Assembly (NCBI RefSeq): GCF_000934725.1
Contig: NZ_JYNS01000001.1
Coordinates: 434,001-498,000 of the forward strand
Direction: 5' to 3'
From: Methyloterricola oryzae
GTDB taxonomy: Bacteria > Pseudomonadota > Gammaproteobacteria > Methylococcales > Methylococcaceae
Length of the DNA: 64,000 nucleotides
Made by a program: the position numbers and the translations under genes. Shown in pieces: positions 38,309 through 48,492 of the stretch (position 1 is the stretch's first letter; each line of letters starts with the position of its first letter). Below the pieces are notes generated by a model, which worked only from the letters and a program-made list of their open reading frames with translations, did not search any database and was not told the origin of the DNA.

Positions 38309-38713
38309 CTATTTCGGCGAGCCGTGCAAGCGAACCAGCAACTTGGCCTCGGACAGTGAAATACCGAATTCGGACACCAATTCCTCCGCGCTGGCCCCCT
38401 GGCGGATGCGTTCGATTGGTCCATGATAGGTCGGGGGGGCATTGCCGGCGACGGGCTCCTCGCGAATGCTCTCGCAACGCTCCAGACATTCACGCAAGCG
38501 CTTGCCGTGGTCGGCCAGAGTCCGGTCCAGGTGCACTCCGGCGGACGACATGCCGGCCAGATCGTTACCCTGCCGCGCCAAGGCTCGCGTCAGCTTAAGC
38601 TGATCCTGCTGCAGCAGCGCGATGGCCGTGCGCATCCGCCAGTGGGCCAGACCGAGGGCGGCCACCAGCAGGATCAGAACCACCAGCACGAGGATCAGCA
38701 TTTCCTGTGGCAT
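38309..38713 (-). CDS. DUF2802 domain protein of the motCD locus
   Basis: 134 residues. One N-terminal membrane segment (about 5-24), a coiled-coil stretch (about 28-80), and a C-terminal DUF2802 domain (IERIRQGASAEELVSEFGISLSEAKLLVRLHG) that resembles a helix-turn-helix fold. Such genes end the flagellar/chemotaxis cluster in Pseudomonas-like bacteria. It starts 1 base after motD ends. Role unknown, probably linked to polar chemosensory or motor assembly. Confidence 0.82.
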   Translation of the reverse strand: MPQEMLILVLVVLILLVAALGLAHWRMRTAIALLQQDQLKLTRALARQGNDLAGMSSAGVHLDRTLADHGKRLRECLERCESIREEPVAGNAPPTYHGPIERIRQGASAEELVSEFGISLSEAKLLVRLHGSPK

Positions 38714-38714
38714 A

Positions 38715-39554
38715 TCAACGCGGCGCCGCCGGTGGCGTCGGGGTCACGACCGCCGATGTCTTGTCCGCAGATTTGGACTGCAGCTTGATGGTCACCCGGC
38801 GGTTGCGATACCGTCCTTCCTCCGTGTCATTGGACTGCATGGGGTGATGCTCCCCGTAACCGATGGCGGCCATGCGGTGAGGCTCGATGCCATTGCGCAT
38901 CAACTGGTGCACAACACTAGCGGCACGGGCCGCAGAGAGTTCCCAGTTGGACGGAAATTCCCGCGTGTTGATCGGCTTGTTATCGGTGTGCCCCTCGACC
39001 TGGATCGTATTTTTTACACTCTTGAAGATGTCGGAAAGCTTTTCCAGCATCGGCGTAACCTCCACCGAAAGATCCGCTCGTCCGCTGGGAAACAGCAGCC
39101 CGCTCTTCATTTCCACTTCGATCCAAGACTCATGGCGCTTCAGTTGTATCAGATCATCCTGGATATAGGGCGCCAGTTCGCGCTCGATGCGATCGGCGAC
39201 ACCTTGCAATTGCGCCTTGTCGTCGCCGGCGCTGCCGCCACCTCCGGTATCCACTACATCCGGTGACGACGGGCGCGTGTCGGGAGCAATGGGCAATTCC
39301 GCGCCATCCACCGACTGAGTGATGGTGCCAAGCTGGATGGGATCCGCGCTGCGCTCGATGTAACCGGGCTGCTTGGTCGTCGTGGAAAATGCGGTATTCA
39401 GGGTTTCCGACAGGACCTTGTATTTGCCTTCATTGACCGAGGATATGGAGTACATCACCACGAAGAACGCGAACAGCAAGGTGATGAAGTCGGCATAGGA
39501 CACCAGCCAACGCTCTAGATTCTCATGCTCTTCGTGCCGCCCCTTGCGCCGCAT
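38715..39554 (-). CDS. motD: Flagellar motor stator protein MotD (MotB family)
   Basis: 279 residues. One membrane helix with the proton-carrying Asp in WLVSYADFITLLFAFFVVMYS, a plug/linker region, and an OmpA-like peptidoglycan-binding domain (about 140-260, VEGHTDNKPINTREFPSNWELS). It anchors the stator to the cell wall. It overlaps motC by 1 base (TGA/ATG), so the two are translationally coupled. Confidence 0.93.
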   Translation of the reverse strand: MRRKGRHEEHENLERWLVSYADFITLLFAFFVVMYSISSVNEGKYKVLSETLNTAFSTTTKQPGYIERSADPIQLGTITQSVDGAELPIAPDTRPSSPDVVDTGGGGSAGDDKAQLQGVADRIERELAPYIQDDLIQLKRHESWIEVEMKSGLLFPSGRADLSVEVTPMLEKLSDIFKSVKNTIQVEGHTDNKPINTREFPSNWELSAARAASVVHQLMRNGIEPHRMAAIGYGEHHPMQSNDTEEGRYRNRRVTIKLQSKSADKTSAVVTPTPPAAPR

Positions 39555-40324
39555 TACTTCACCACCTTTTCGGGTTCCTCGACGAATCCGGACAGCTTCA
39601 TTTCGATGTTGCGAGGATTCTCGCCCTCGGCAATGGAAATGATGCCTTCCAGCATCAGTTCACGGTCCTGCTGCAGTTTCTGGCTCACCGCCTTCAGCTT
39701 GTTGGACATGGGGATGAATAACAGGTTGGCCAGGCCGACCCCGTAGATGGTGGCGACGAAGGCCGTGGCGATGCCGCTGCCCAATTTGCTGGGATCGGAG
39801 AGGTTCTGCATGACGTGGATGAGGCCCATGACGGCACCGATGATGCCGATGGTGGGAGAGAATCCTCCCATGCCCTCAAGCACCTTGGCGGCCTGCAGGT
39901 CCCGCTCATGCCGGGCGAACATCTCCACCTCCAGGCTGTCGCGGATGGAATCCGCCTCGTTGCCATCCACCAGCAGTTGCAGGCCTTTGCGGGCGAAGGG
40001 GTCCTTTTCCCCCGAGATCATGTTCTCCAGGCCCAAAAGACCCTCGCGCCGGGCTACGGAACTCCAGCCGGAAATCTTCTTGATCTGTTTCGGCCCGTCC
40101 AACAGTGGCGGCACGAACACCCACTTCATCGCCTTCAAGGCATGCAGGAAGGTGCTGAGGGGGGTCTGCAGGAGCACGGCACCCAGGGTACCTCCCATAA
40201 CGATCACGATGGCCGGCCCGTTCAACAGGGAGCCGATGTGACCGCCCTCCCAGGCATTGCCACCGATGATGGCTCCCAGTCCTATGATGACGCCAATGAT
40301 GCTTAATGGGTCCATGGGGGACAC
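39554..40324 (-). CDS. motC: Flagellar motor stator protein MotC (MotA family)
   Basis: 256 residues with four membrane segments. The conserved cytoplasmic loop (KKISGWSSVARREGLLGLE) bears the charged residues that touch FliG, and the pore helices contain GFSPTIGIIGAVMGLI and GIATAFVATIYGVGLANL. Partner of MotD. The position directly after fliA follows the polar-flagellum gene order and supports MotC rather than MotA. Confidence 0.93.
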   Translation of the reverse strand: MSPMDPLSIIGVIIGLGAIIGGNAWEGGHIGSLLNGPAIVIVMGGTLGAVLLQTPLSTFLHALKAMKWVFVPPLLDGPKQIKKISGWSSVARREGLLGLENMISGEKDPFARKGLQLLVDGNEADSIRDSLEVEMFARHERDLQAAKVLEGMGGFSPTIGIIGAVMGLIHVMQNLSDPSKLGSGIATAFVATIYGVGLANLLFIPMSNKLKAVSQKLQQDRELMLEGIISIAEGENPRNIEMKLSGFVEEPEKVVK

Positions 40325-40384
40325 TTCGTGGGACCGCGGGGCGATCCTTATGAGTTCGGTTCAGGCGAAAGCCCGAGCAAGCGC

Positions 40385-41161
40385 TCATCCCTTCCGGGTG
40401 GTCCGGCGCTTCCTGGGATTAACCGAATCGGCGCCGTCATCCAGCCAGTCGTGCATTCTCGCGCGGAGTCGCATCATCGCCTGGCTCTGGATCTGGCAAA
40501 CTCGCGACTCGCTCACACCCAGCACCTCGCCGATTTCGCGCAGGTTCAGTTCTTCCTCGTAGTACAGCGAAACCACCAGGCGCTCGCGTTCCGGCAAACC
40601 GGAAATGGCGTCGGCCAGGGACTTGGCAAATCCGCTCTGGCTGAGACGGTCGAAGGGCGCCGCGCGCATGTCGGTGCACCCATCAAGCACCGAATCACCG
40701 GCCTCCAGCAGTTCCTCGATGCTGAAGATGCGGCAACTCATGGCATCCTGCAGGATCAGGTGATATTCCGACAAGGGCATTCCAAGATGCTCGGCCACTT
40801 CCGCATCACGCGCGTCACGGCCGGTCTTGGCTTCGATGGCACGGATGGCCTCGGCCACCTCGCGCGCCTTGCGGTGCACGGATCGGGGCGTCCAATCGTA
40901 GCGGCGTAGCTCGTCCAGCATGGAACCGCGGATGCGTATGCCCGCGTAGGTCTCGAAGCTCGCGCCCTGGGAGGGATCGTAATGCTGCACGGCTTCAAGA
41001 AGCCCCACCATGCCAGCCTGGATCAGGTCGTCCACCTGTACGCTCGGCGGCAGGCGACTGAGCAGATGATAAGCGATGCGTTTGACGAGGGAGGCATGCT
41101 CTCGAACCAGGACATCCGTTTCGTCTGCCTGCATCGAGGCATACATGGCAATTCCGTTCAT
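40385..41161 (-). CDS. fliA: Flagellar sigma factor sigma-28
   Basis: 258 residues from ATG 41161, whose ATGA overlaps the fleN stop. The longer open frame upstream is fleN coding sequence read in another phase. Region 2 (LVKRIAYHLLSRLPPSVQVDDLIQAG), region 3 and region 4 (LYYEEELNLREIGEVLGVSESRVCQIQSQA) are complete. FliA transcribes late flagellar and chemotaxis genes. An anti-sigma factor FlgM is not in the window. Confidence 0.95.
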   Translation of the reverse strand: MNGIAMYASMQADETDVLVREHASLVKRIAYHLLSRLPPSVQVDDLIQAGMVGLLEAVQHYDPSQGASFETYAGIRIRGSMLDELRRYDWTPRSVHRKAREVAEAIRAIEAKTGRDARDAEVAEHLGMPLSEYHLILQDAMSCRIFSIEELLEAGDSVLDGCTDMRAAPFDRLSQSGFAKSLADAISGLPERERLVVSLYYEEELNLREIGEVLGVSESRVCQIQSQAMMRLRARMHDWLDDGADSVNPRKRRTTRKG

Positions 41162-42024
41162 AAAGCCGCCGCGCTGCTGTACTCGATCATGCGTTCGACG
41201 AAGAACTCGAGGCGGCCGGACACCGCATCGGACATCGGCAAAGCCTCCGCTTTCCGAGCCAAGGCGCGGAAGGCCTGCGCAGACTTGCTCTGCGGATACA
41301 GCAGACTCACGGGCCCCTGCCTCTGCACCGACTTCTTGAGGTAATCGTCCTGGGGAATCGCCCCGAGATAATTGAGCGCCACATCCAGATAACGGTCGGT
41401 CACCTTGCACAGCTTGGTGTACAAAGCCAAGCCCTGCCTCTCGTCCGGAACCATGTTGGCCAGGATCTGAAAGCGGAAGACGCCGTAATCGCGGTTCAAG
41501 AGCTTGATGAAGGCGTATGCGTCGGTCATGGAGGTTGGTTCGTCGCACACCACCAGAAAGATTTCCTGGCAGGCACGGGCGAAATTGACCACGCTACCGG
41601 AAATTCCCGCTGCAGTGTCGACGATGAGCACGTCGATATCGCTCCCGATTTCGCTGAAGGCCCGGATGACACCCGCCTGCTCGCCCACGGTCAGTTCGGA
41701 CATGCGCTGCAGACCGGAGGATCCCGGCACCACTTTGAGACCGCCCGGCCCCTCCACGATGATCTCTTCCAGCGAACGCTCGCCGCTGAGCAGATGGGAC
41801 AGGTTGTATTTGGGCTGCAGGCCCAACAGGACATCGACATTGGCGAGCCCCATGTCGGCATCCATCAAAGCCACATGATGGCCCAGTTCATTGAGGCACA
41901 CGCCGAGATTGACCGAGACGTTGGTCTTGCCGACCCCGCCTTTGCCGCTGCTCACTGCGAATACACGAACCGGTCTGGGCTGTACCATTCTTCTGATTCC
42001 CTCAGCCTGATCGCGATTATACAT
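41158..42024 (-). CDS. fleN: Flagellum number regulator FleN (FlhG), MinD-type ATPase
   Basis: About 288 residues from ATG 42024; ATG 42030 is equally possible. Both overlap the end of flhF. A deviant Walker A SSGKGGVGKTN, the switch region MDADMGLANVDVLLGL and IDTAAG-type motif VDTAAGISGSV are MinD/ParA features. FleN limits the number of polar flagella and, in Pseudomonas, antagonises FleQ. It is paired with FlhF just upstream and overlaps fliA by 4 bases. Confidence 0.92.
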   Translation of the reverse strand: MYNRDQAEGIRRMVQPRPVRVFAVSSGKGGVGKTNVSVNLGVCLNELGHHVALMDADMGLANVDVLLGLQPKYNLSHLLSGERSLEEIIVEGPGGLKVVPGSSGLQRMSELTVGEQAGVIRAFSEIGSDIDVLIVDTAAGISGSVVNFARACQEIFLVVCDEPTSMTDAYAFIKLLNRDYGVFRFQILANMVPDERQGLALYTKLCKVTDRYLDVALNYLGAIPQDDYLKKSVQRQGPVSLLYPQSKSAQAFRALARKAEALPMSDAVSGRLEFFVERMIEYSSAAAL

Positions 42025-43366
42025 TGGCATATGCCACCCAGTCCTCATATCCGTATGATTCATATCCTTCAAGGTCGGGCCGCCCGTCAGCGCGGTCGGC
42101 AAAACACTGATCTAATAGTAGATGAGTTCGCGCCAGATGCAGGTCTTCCGGCACCTGCTGGCCATCGGTCACCAGGGATACCGGCAGTTTTTTCTCGATC
42201 AGGACAGAAATCGCTGCGCCCAACTGCCCCGCCTCATCCAGCTTGGTAAGGATGCAGGCCTTGGGATCGAAGGCGCCAAACGCCGCGATGGCCTCTTCCA
42301 TGACCCGCGCCTGGGTCGCAGCCGACAAGACCAGGTAGGACTTCACGGGAATCTCGTCCTGGCGCAAGACCGCGAGCTGTTCCGCCAGCCGCAGGTCCTT
42401 GGGGCCCATTCCAGCCGTGTCGATGAGCACCAGGCGCTTATCGCAGAAACTGTTGAGCAGGCTCCGCAACTCGCCCGCGTCCGCCGCCGAGCGCACCGGC
42501 ACGTCCAGAATACGCCCATAGGTCGTCAGCTGATCGTGCGCCCCGATGCGGTAGTTATCGGTGGTGATCAGCGCCACCTGGCGCGGCCCGTGCTTTAGGC
42601 GAAAGCGCGCGGCCAGCTTGGCGATGGTGGTGGTCTTGCCGACGCCGGTGGGACCGACCAGGGCGACGATGCCGCCATAGTCCAACAGGTTGTCCTCGAC
42701 GATGGGCAACTGGCTGCCGATCAAATCCTGGCAGCCCTGCCAGGCCAGTGAAAAATCGGCCACACCGCCCAGGCGGTTGGCTAATTGCAGGGCAATTTTC
42801 TTGGAAAAGCCGCGCTCCGACAGGTTGCGCAGCAAATCGAGGCGCGCGGGAGCGGACTTCAACGAACTGTCCCAAGCCGACAAGGAGCAATGGGCATCCA
42901 GCATGCGCCGCATCTGCTGCATTTCCTTGCGCATCTCCATGAGCATGCCGTTCGACGGACTTTCCACCGGAGCTGTTTGCGGACGGACCGGGGCTGAGGG
43001 TGGCTTTGCCACCGTCTCAGCCCTCGCCTGCGTCTGTGGGCGGCTGCGTGGCGTGCTGGTCGGCTGGGGCGGCGTCTGACGCAGGGACTGGGTGGCCTCG
43101 CGGAACGCTTCGTCTGCGCGGCGCTGCGATTCCTTGCGGACGGCCGTTTCCCCTGGCTGTGCCATGGACGGTTCCCGCGCTTGTGCGCTGGTTCCGGACG
43201 GCCACTGATCCATCATCGACTGCTCGTCGAAATCGCGGGCCGCCACGATCTCAACGCCGCCATCCACCTTGCGGTTGGACAGAATCACGGCGTCCGGCCC
43301 CTGCTCTTCGCGTACCATGCGAATGGCCTGCTTGATGTCCGGAGCAAAGTACCGCTTGATCTTCAT
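42017..43366 (-). CDS. flhF: Flagellar placement GTPase FlhF
   Basis: 449 residues. N-terminal B domain (about 1-150) ending in a Pro/Gln/Thr-rich linker, then the SRP-type N and G domains with ALVGPTGVGKTTTIAKLAARF, TTDNYRIGAHDQL and LIDTAGMGPKD. FlhF recruits early flagellar parts to the cell pole. It lies 18 bases after flhA and overlaps fleN. Confidence 0.95.
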   Translation of the reverse strand: MKIKRYFAPDIKQAIRMVREEQGPDAVILSNRKVDGGVEIVAARDFDEQSMMDQWPSGTSAQAREPSMAQPGETAVRKESQRRADEAFREATQSLRQTPPQPTSTPRSRPQTQARAETVAKPPSAPVRPQTAPVESPSNGMLMEMRKEMQQMRRMLDAHCSLSAWDSSLKSAPARLDLLRNLSERGFSKKIALQLANRLGGVADFSLAWQGCQDLIGSQLPIVEDNLLDYGGIVALVGPTGVGKTTTIAKLAARFRLKHGPRQVALITTDNYRIGAHDQLTTYGRILDVPVRSAADAGELRSLLNSFCDKRLVLIDTAGMGPKDLRLAEQLAVLRQDEIPVKSYLVLSAATQARVMEEAIAAFGAFDPKACILTKLDEAGQLGAAISVLIEKKLPVSLVTDGQQVPEDLHLARTHLLLDQCFADRADGRPDLEGYESYGYEDWVAYANV

Positions 43367-43384
43367 GACACCACCTCATCGTCA

Positions 43385-45478
43385 TCATCCGCGCTGGCCA
43401 ATGGTGGCGACCACCTTGACCTGCCGGTCCTCGGGAATTTCGTTATAAGCCAGCACGTTCAGGCCCACGATCGTGTGCCGGACGAAGCGTGCCAGCCAGG
43501 GCCTGATTGGCGAAGACACCAGCAGGATGGCGGGCTGCCCTTCCATTTCCAGCTTCTGTGTCTTTTCTTCCAGGGCGGTGTGGATCTGTTCGGCCAACCC
43601 CGGTTCAATTCCCGCGGTGTCCTGCCCCGTCGTCTGCAATATACGTTGCAACAACTGTTCCAGATCCGGATCGAGGGTGATGACGGGTATCTCCTTTTCT
43701 ATCCCACTGATTTTCTGAACAATAAGCCGGCCGAGGGCCGCGCGCACCACCGCCGTCAAAATGGCGGGATCCTGGCTCCGCCCCCCGTACTCCGCCAAAG
43801 TTTCGGCGATGGTCCGGACGTCGCGGATGGGAACGTTCTCCTGCAGCAGGTTCTGCAGCACCTTCACCACCACGCCCAGCGGCAAGGTCTTGGGCACCAG
43901 GTCCTCCACCAGCTTGGGCGCCATGCGGCCCAGGTTGTCCAATAGCTGCTGGGCTTCTTCATGGCCAAACAACTGGTGCGCGTTGGACTGCAGCAAGTGG
44001 CTGAGGTGGGTGGCCACCACGGTGCTCGGATCCACCACGGTGTAGCCCAGGGTCTGGGCGTGGTCGCGCTGGTCCGGCTCGATCCAGACCGCTTCCAGGC
44101 CGAAGGCCGGATCCTTGCCTTCAACGCCTTTGAGCACGCCGTAGACACGGCCCGGATTGATGGCCATGAGGCGTTCCGGCAAGACTTCCGCTTCCCCGGA
44201 GGTGACGCCTAGCAAGGTGACGCGGTAGGCATTGGGCGACAGATCGAGATTGTCGCGGATATGGACGGAGGGAATCAGAAAGCCCAGTTCCTGGGACAAT
44301 TTCTTGCGTACCCCCTTGATTTTGGACATGAGCTGCCCGCCCTGATTCTTGTCCACCAGCGGAATCAGGCGGTACCCCACTTCCAGCCCGATCAGGTCCA
44401 CCGGCTGCACATCGTCCCAGCCCAGTTCCTTCACTTCCGGGGCCGCCAATTGCGGCACGGCGCGTTCCTCCGCCACCACCAGCGCCTGCTGGCGCTTGCG
44501 CTGGGTGATCATGTAGGCCGACGCGCCTAGGGCCGACGCCAGCAGCAGGAACACGAAGTTAGGCATCCCAGGGATCAGCCCCAGCAGGCCGATCACGGCG
44601 GCGCTGAGGGCCAATGGCTTGGGATCCGCAAGGAACTGGGTGCTGAACTGCTGACCGATATCCTCCGTGCTGCTGGAAACGCGGGTGACGATGATGGCGG
44701 AAGCCACTGACAGCAGCAGCGAGGGCAACTGCGCCACCAAGCCGTCGCCGATGGTCAGAAGGGTATAGTTGTGCAGGGCCTCGCCGAATGGCAATCCATG
44801 CTGAGCGACGCCGACGATCAACCCGCCGATGATGTTGATGAACAAGATCAGGATGCCGGCGACGGCGTCGCCGCGCACGAACTTGCTGGCGCCGTCCATG
44901 GAGCCGTAGAAATCCGCCTCGCTGGTGACTTCGATGCGCCGCGCGCGCGCTTCGTCCTGGTTGATCAGGCCGGCGTTGAGGTCGGCGTCGATGGCCATCT
45001 GCTTGCCCGGCATGGCATCCAAGGTGAAGCGCGCGCTCACTTCGGACACGCGCCCCGCGCCCTTGGTGACTACCACGAAATTGATCACCACTAGGATGAT
45101 GAAGACGACGATACCGACGGTGTAGTTGCCGCCGATGACGAACTCGCCAAAGGCCTCGATCACCTTGCCAGCGGCGTCCGGCCCCTTGTGGCCTTCCATC
45201 AAAACCACGCGCGCCGAGGCCACGTTGAGGCTCAAGCGCAACAGGGTGGCCACCAAAAGCACGGTAGGAAACACCGCGAAGTCCAGCGGCCGCAGGGTAT
45301 ACAACACCACCAGCAGGATCAGGAGGGAAAGCGCGATATTGAAGGTGAACAGCAGGTCGAGCAGGAATGCTGGCAGCGGCAGCACCAGCATCGCCATCAT
45401 GAGCAGCACCACGAGTGGCGCACCCAGCCCCAGCCCGGTCACTCCCCTCAGTCTGCTCAGGACGCTGATCGTCGCCAT
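43385..45478 (-). CDS. flhA: Flagellar export gate protein FlhA
   Basis: 697 residues. Eight membrane segments in residues about 15-320, including the FHIPEP-type loop (VVTKGAGRVSEVSARFTLDAMPGKQMAIDAD), then a linker and a large cytoplasmic domain (about 360-690) that docks export substrates and chaperones. Central subunit of the flagellar type III secretion gate; follows flhB by 46 bases. Confidence 0.97.
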   Translation of the reverse strand: MATISVLSRLRGVTGLGLGAPLVVLLMMAMLVLPLPAFLLDLLFTFNIALSLLILLVVLYTLRPLDFAVFPTVLLVATLLRLSLNVASARVVLMEGHKGPDAAGKVIEAFGEFVIGGNYTVGIVVFIILVVINFVVVTKGAGRVSEVSARFTLDAMPGKQMAIDADLNAGLINQDEARARRIEVTSEADFYGSMDGASKFVRGDAVAGILILFINIIGGLIVGVAQHGLPFGEALHNYTLLTIGDGLVAQLPSLLLSVASAIIVTRVSSSTEDIGQQFSTQFLADPKPLALSAAVIGLLGLIPGMPNFVFLLLASALGASAYMITQRKRQQALVVAEERAVPQLAAPEVKELGWDDVQPVDLIGLEVGYRLIPLVDKNQGGQLMSKIKGVRKKLSQELGFLIPSVHIRDNLDLSPNAYRVTLLGVTSGEAEVLPERLMAINPGRVYGVLKGVEGKDPAFGLEAVWIEPDQRDHAQTLGYTVVDPSTVVATHLSHLLQSNAHQLFGHEEAQQLLDNLGRMAPKLVEDLVPKTLPLGVVVKVLQNLLQENVPIRDVRTIAETLAEYGGRSQDPAILTAVVRAALGRLIVQKISGIEKEIPVITLDPDLEQLLQRILQTTGQDTAGIEPGLAEQIHTALEEKTQKLEMEGQPAILLVSSPIRPWLARFVRHTIVGLNVLAYNEIPEDRQVKVVATIGQRG

Positions 45479-45524
45479 ATGAGTTTCGCGTTAATGGGGA
45501 TTGTTTGCCGCGCGAAGCCCGTCT

Positions 45525-46661
45525 TCAGGCTTCCGGCCCCTGTTTGAACTCGTCCGGCACGCGCAAGTCGGCGGGCGGCGCCGGTGTATCCCCGCCGAAC
45601 TGCCGGGCGGCCCTCAACTGGTAAACATAGGCCAAGACCTGAGCCACCACCAGATAGAGACCCGCCGGAATCTCACGCTCCAGTTCCGTGGAATAGTAGA
45701 GGGCGCGAGCCAGAGGAGGCGCAGCCAGCAGGGGAACTCCAGCCTCCTGGGCAATGGAACGCATCTGCGCAGCAATCAGATCGGTACCCTTGGCCACGAC
45801 GGTGGGTGCGCCCATCGCACTCTGGTCGTACTTGAGGGCGACGGCGAAGTGGGTCGGGTTGGTGACCACCACGTCCGCTTTTGGCACCTCCTCCATCATC
45901 CGCCGCCGCGCATATTCCATCTGCAGGCTGCGGATCTTGCCCTTCACTTCCGGCTTGCCTTCGATATCGCGCATTTCATCCCTGACCTCCTGCCGGGTCA
46001 TGCGCAACTGGCGCGTGTAGCTCCAGAGTTGAAACGGCACGTCGATTGCCGCAATCAGCACCAGCGACGCGCACAAATAAAGGAGGCACTTGACGATCAG
46101 TTCGCCCGCGCGGCGCGAGGCCGGCTCCAGGGATTGCCGGTTGAGACTCAAAAAATCGTCGAAATAATGCATGAACAGCAAGGCAGTAACCCCACCGATC
46201 AGTACAAACTTGAGCAGTGACTTGACCAGTTCGTTCAGCGCCTGCGGCGAGACCATGCGCTTCAAGCCCGTCAGCGGATTCAGCTTCTCCCACTTCGGGG
46301 CGTAGGCCTCATGGCTGAAATTCCATCCGCCCAGGGACATGGGCGAAGCCAGCGCCACCAGCGCCATGAGCAGCAGGAACGGGGCAATCAGTTTCACCGC
46401 TATCCAGAAATCCTGCACCAGGTGCTCGATGATGGCTCGATCTTCGAACAGATCGTGGCGGGTCAGGCGAAAATCCGCCTCCATCAAGGACCACAGGTTC
46501 TTCATCAACAGGTCGCCGAAGAAATAAATCACCACTGATCCGGTAAGCAACAAGACCAGGGTGTTGAGCTCCCGTGAACGAGGGATCTGGCCCTTCTCCC
46601 GCGCCTCGCTGAGACGTTTTGCGGTGGGTTCTTCAGTGCGTTCCTCCTGGTCTTCAGCCAT
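45525..46661 (-). CDS. flhB: Flagellar export switch protein FlhB
   Basis: 378 residues. Four membrane segments precede a cytoplasmic domain with the self-cleaving site NPTH in VVTNPTHFAVAL. The N-terminus EERTEEPTAKRLSEAREKGQIPRSREL is the family signature. Cleavage changes export from hook to filament proteins. It starts 12 bases after fliR. Confidence 0.97.
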   Translation of the reverse strand: MAEDQEERTEEPTAKRLSEAREKGQIPRSRELNTLVLLLTGSVVIYFFGDLLMKNLWSLMEADFRLTRHDLFEDRAIIEHLVQDFWIAVKLIAPFLLLMALVALASPMSLGGWNFSHEAYAPKWEKLNPLTGLKRMVSPQALNELVKSLLKFVLIGGVTALLFMHYFDDFLSLNRQSLEPASRRAGELIVKCLLYLCASLVLIAAIDVPFQLWSYTRQLRMTRQEVRDEMRDIEGKPEVKGKIRSLQMEYARRRMMEEVPKADVVVTNPTHFAVALKYDQSAMGAPTVVAKGTDLIAAQMRSIAQEAGVPLLAAPPLARALYYSTELEREIPAGLYLVVAQVLAYVYQLRAARQFGGDTPAPPADLRVPDEFKQGPEA

Positions 46662-46673
46662 GTCCGGTCTTCC

Positions 46674-47444
46674 TCATGGCTGGAGGTTGCGGATGATGAG
46701 GAATCCCTCGTCGAGGAATTCGGCGAACAGGTTCATCACCCCCGGCAGCCCGATCCAGATCAGCAGCAGGCCGACGAGCAGACTGACCGGAAAGCCGACC
46801 GAAAAGATGTTGAGCTGGGGTGCCGAACGGCTGGCGATGCCAAAACCCAGGTTGATCAGCAGCAGGGCCGTGATGATGGGCAGGGACATGAGGGTACCGG
46901 CGGCGAAGAAGCGGCTGCTCCAGCGCAAGGTTCCCCACACCTGCTCCTTGGTGAGGCCTTCGGTTCCTATGGGAATGCCGCGAAAACTCTCGGCGATGAG
47001 TTGGATGGCGACCAGATGGCCATCCATCTGCAGAAACAGCAGGGTCGCCAGAACCAGATAGAACTGCGAAATCACCGGCACCTGCACGCCGCTGGAGGGG
47101 TCGATCATGGACGCGAAGCCGAGGCCCATGCTATAGGCCACGCTCTGGCCTCCGAAAATGACCGCCGCGAACACCAGGTTCAGGATCATGCCGAACAGCG
47201 CACCGATCAGGACCTGCTGAATGCCTACCATGAATCCGGACAGGCTGAAGATGTCGATGCCGGGCATCGGCGGCAGGGTAGGCATGACCACGACCGTGAC
47301 GCCCAGGGCGATCAGGGTGCGCATGCGCATCGGCACGTTGTGGCTGGAAAAGATGGGAATGGCCAGAAAAAGCGCGCCGATGCGCAGAAACGGCCAGAGA
47401 AAGCCCCCCACCATCGCCAAGATTTCCGATTCGCTGAATCGCAT
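46674..47444 (-). CDS. fliR: Flagellar export gate protein FliR
   Basis: 256 residues with six hydrophobic segments, SYSMGLGFASMIDPSSGVQVP-like loop and the FliR-type C-terminus. Part of the FliPQR core of the export gate. It starts 10 bases after fliQ. Confidence 0.95.
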   Translation of the reverse strand: MRFSESEILAMVGGFLWPFLRIGALFLAIPIFSSHNVPMRMRTLIALGVTVVVMPTLPPMPGIDIFSLSGFMVGIQQVLIGALFGMILNLVFAAVIFGGQSVAYSMGLGFASMIDPSSGVQVPVISQFYLVLATLLFLQMDGHLVAIQLIAESFRGIPIGTEGLTKEQVWGTLRWSSRFFAAGTLMSLPIITALLLINLGFGIASRSAPQLNIFSVGFPVSLLVGLLLIWIGLPGVMNLFAEFLDEGFLIIRNLQP

Positions 47445-47454
47445 TTGCGGCCAC

Positions 47455-47724
47455 CTAGCCTAGAAGGCTGGGGATGCTGCGCACCAGGCCTTCGGTATAG
47501 TCGACCAGAAGACGCAGCATCCACGAACCGGCGAACAGCATGATCAGCGCCATGATGATCAGCTTGGGCACGAAGGTCAGCGTCATTTCATTGATCTGTG
47601 TCGCCGCCTGGAACATGGCGATGAGCAGGCCCACGGCCAAAGTGGACAGCAGAATGGGGGCGGTCAGCTGCACGATCACCAGCATCGCCTGGCGCCCCAA
47701 ATCGATGATGGTATCCGGAGTCAT
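47455..47724 (-). CDS. fliQ: Flagellar export gate protein FliQ
   Basis: 89 residues, two membrane helices, MTPDTIIDLGRQAMLVIVQLTAPILLSTL region and TQINEMTLTFVPKLI are family-typical. Small helical-hairpin subunit of the FliPQR gate, 6 bases after fliP. Confidence 0.96.
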   Translation of the reverse strand: MTPDTIIDLGRQAMLVIVQLTAPILLSTLAVGLLIAMFQAATQINEMTLTFVPKLIIMALIMLFAGSWMLRLLVDYTEGLVRSIPSLLG

Positions 47725-47730
47725 GCTGGG

Positions 47731-48492
47731 CTACTCGGCGAAAAAGCTCGCCGCCAGCGTCTCAACCACGAGAGCCCAGCCGTCCACCAGCACGAACAGC
47801 ATCAGCTTGAAAGGCAGGGAGATCACCATGGGCGAAAGCATCATCATACCCATGGACATGAGGATGGTGGCAACCACCAGGTCGATGATCAGGAACGGAA
47901 GGAACAATAGGAAACCCATCTGGAAGGCGGTCTTCAACTCACTGATCATGAAGGCCGGAGCCAAAAGGGTCAGCGGCGTCTCCTCGGGCGAGGCGATGGC
48001 GGCCCTACCGGAGATACGCACGAACAACTCCAAGTCGGTTTCCCGCGTTTGCCGCAGCATGAATTCCCGGAAGGGCAACACCGCCCGCTCCAGCGCCGCG
48101 GAATCGGCAATCTCCTCTTTGAGATAAGGCTGCACCGCCTGCTCGTTCACCTTCTCCAGCACAGGCGCCATGATGAACAGGGTGAGAAACAGGGAAAGCC
48201 CGAGCAAAACCTGATTGTTGGGCGTCTGTGCCGTGCCCAGGGCCTGGCGCAGAATGGCCAGGACTATCATGATCCGAGTGAACGACGTCATGCTCAGGAG
48301 GATCGAAGGCAGTACGGTGAGCGCCGTCATCAAGGCCAGAATCTGGATCTTCACCGAGTAGCTTTGCCCCCCTTTGCCGTCGGGAGTGATAGTGAAGGCT
48401 TCCAGGGTCGCGGGCTCTGCCAGGACGTCCCCGCATGCGCTCGTCATGAGCACGCACGCCACTGCGGCGAGAGCGAGGCGATTCCAGTTCAT
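47731..48492 (-). CDS. fliP: Flagellar export gate protein FliP
   Basis: 253 residues from ATG 48492, which overlaps the fliO stop as ATGA. The open frame extends further upstream but that part is fliO read in another phase. A cleavable signal peptide is followed by four membrane segments, with [22 protein letters not shown] and [24 protein letters not shown] typical of FliP. Confidence 0.96.
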   Translation of the reverse strand: MNWNRLALAAVACVLMTSACGDVLAEPATLEAFTITPDGKGGQSYSVKIQILALMTALTVLPSILLSMTSFTRIMIVLAILRQALGTAQTPNNQVLLGLSLFLTLFIMAPVLEKVNEQAVQPYLKEEIADSAALERAVLPFREFMLRQTRETDLELFVRISGRAAIASPEETPLTLLAPAFMISELKTAFQMGFLLFLPFLIIDLVVATILMSMGMMMLSPMVISLPFKLMLFVLVDGWALVVETLAASFFAE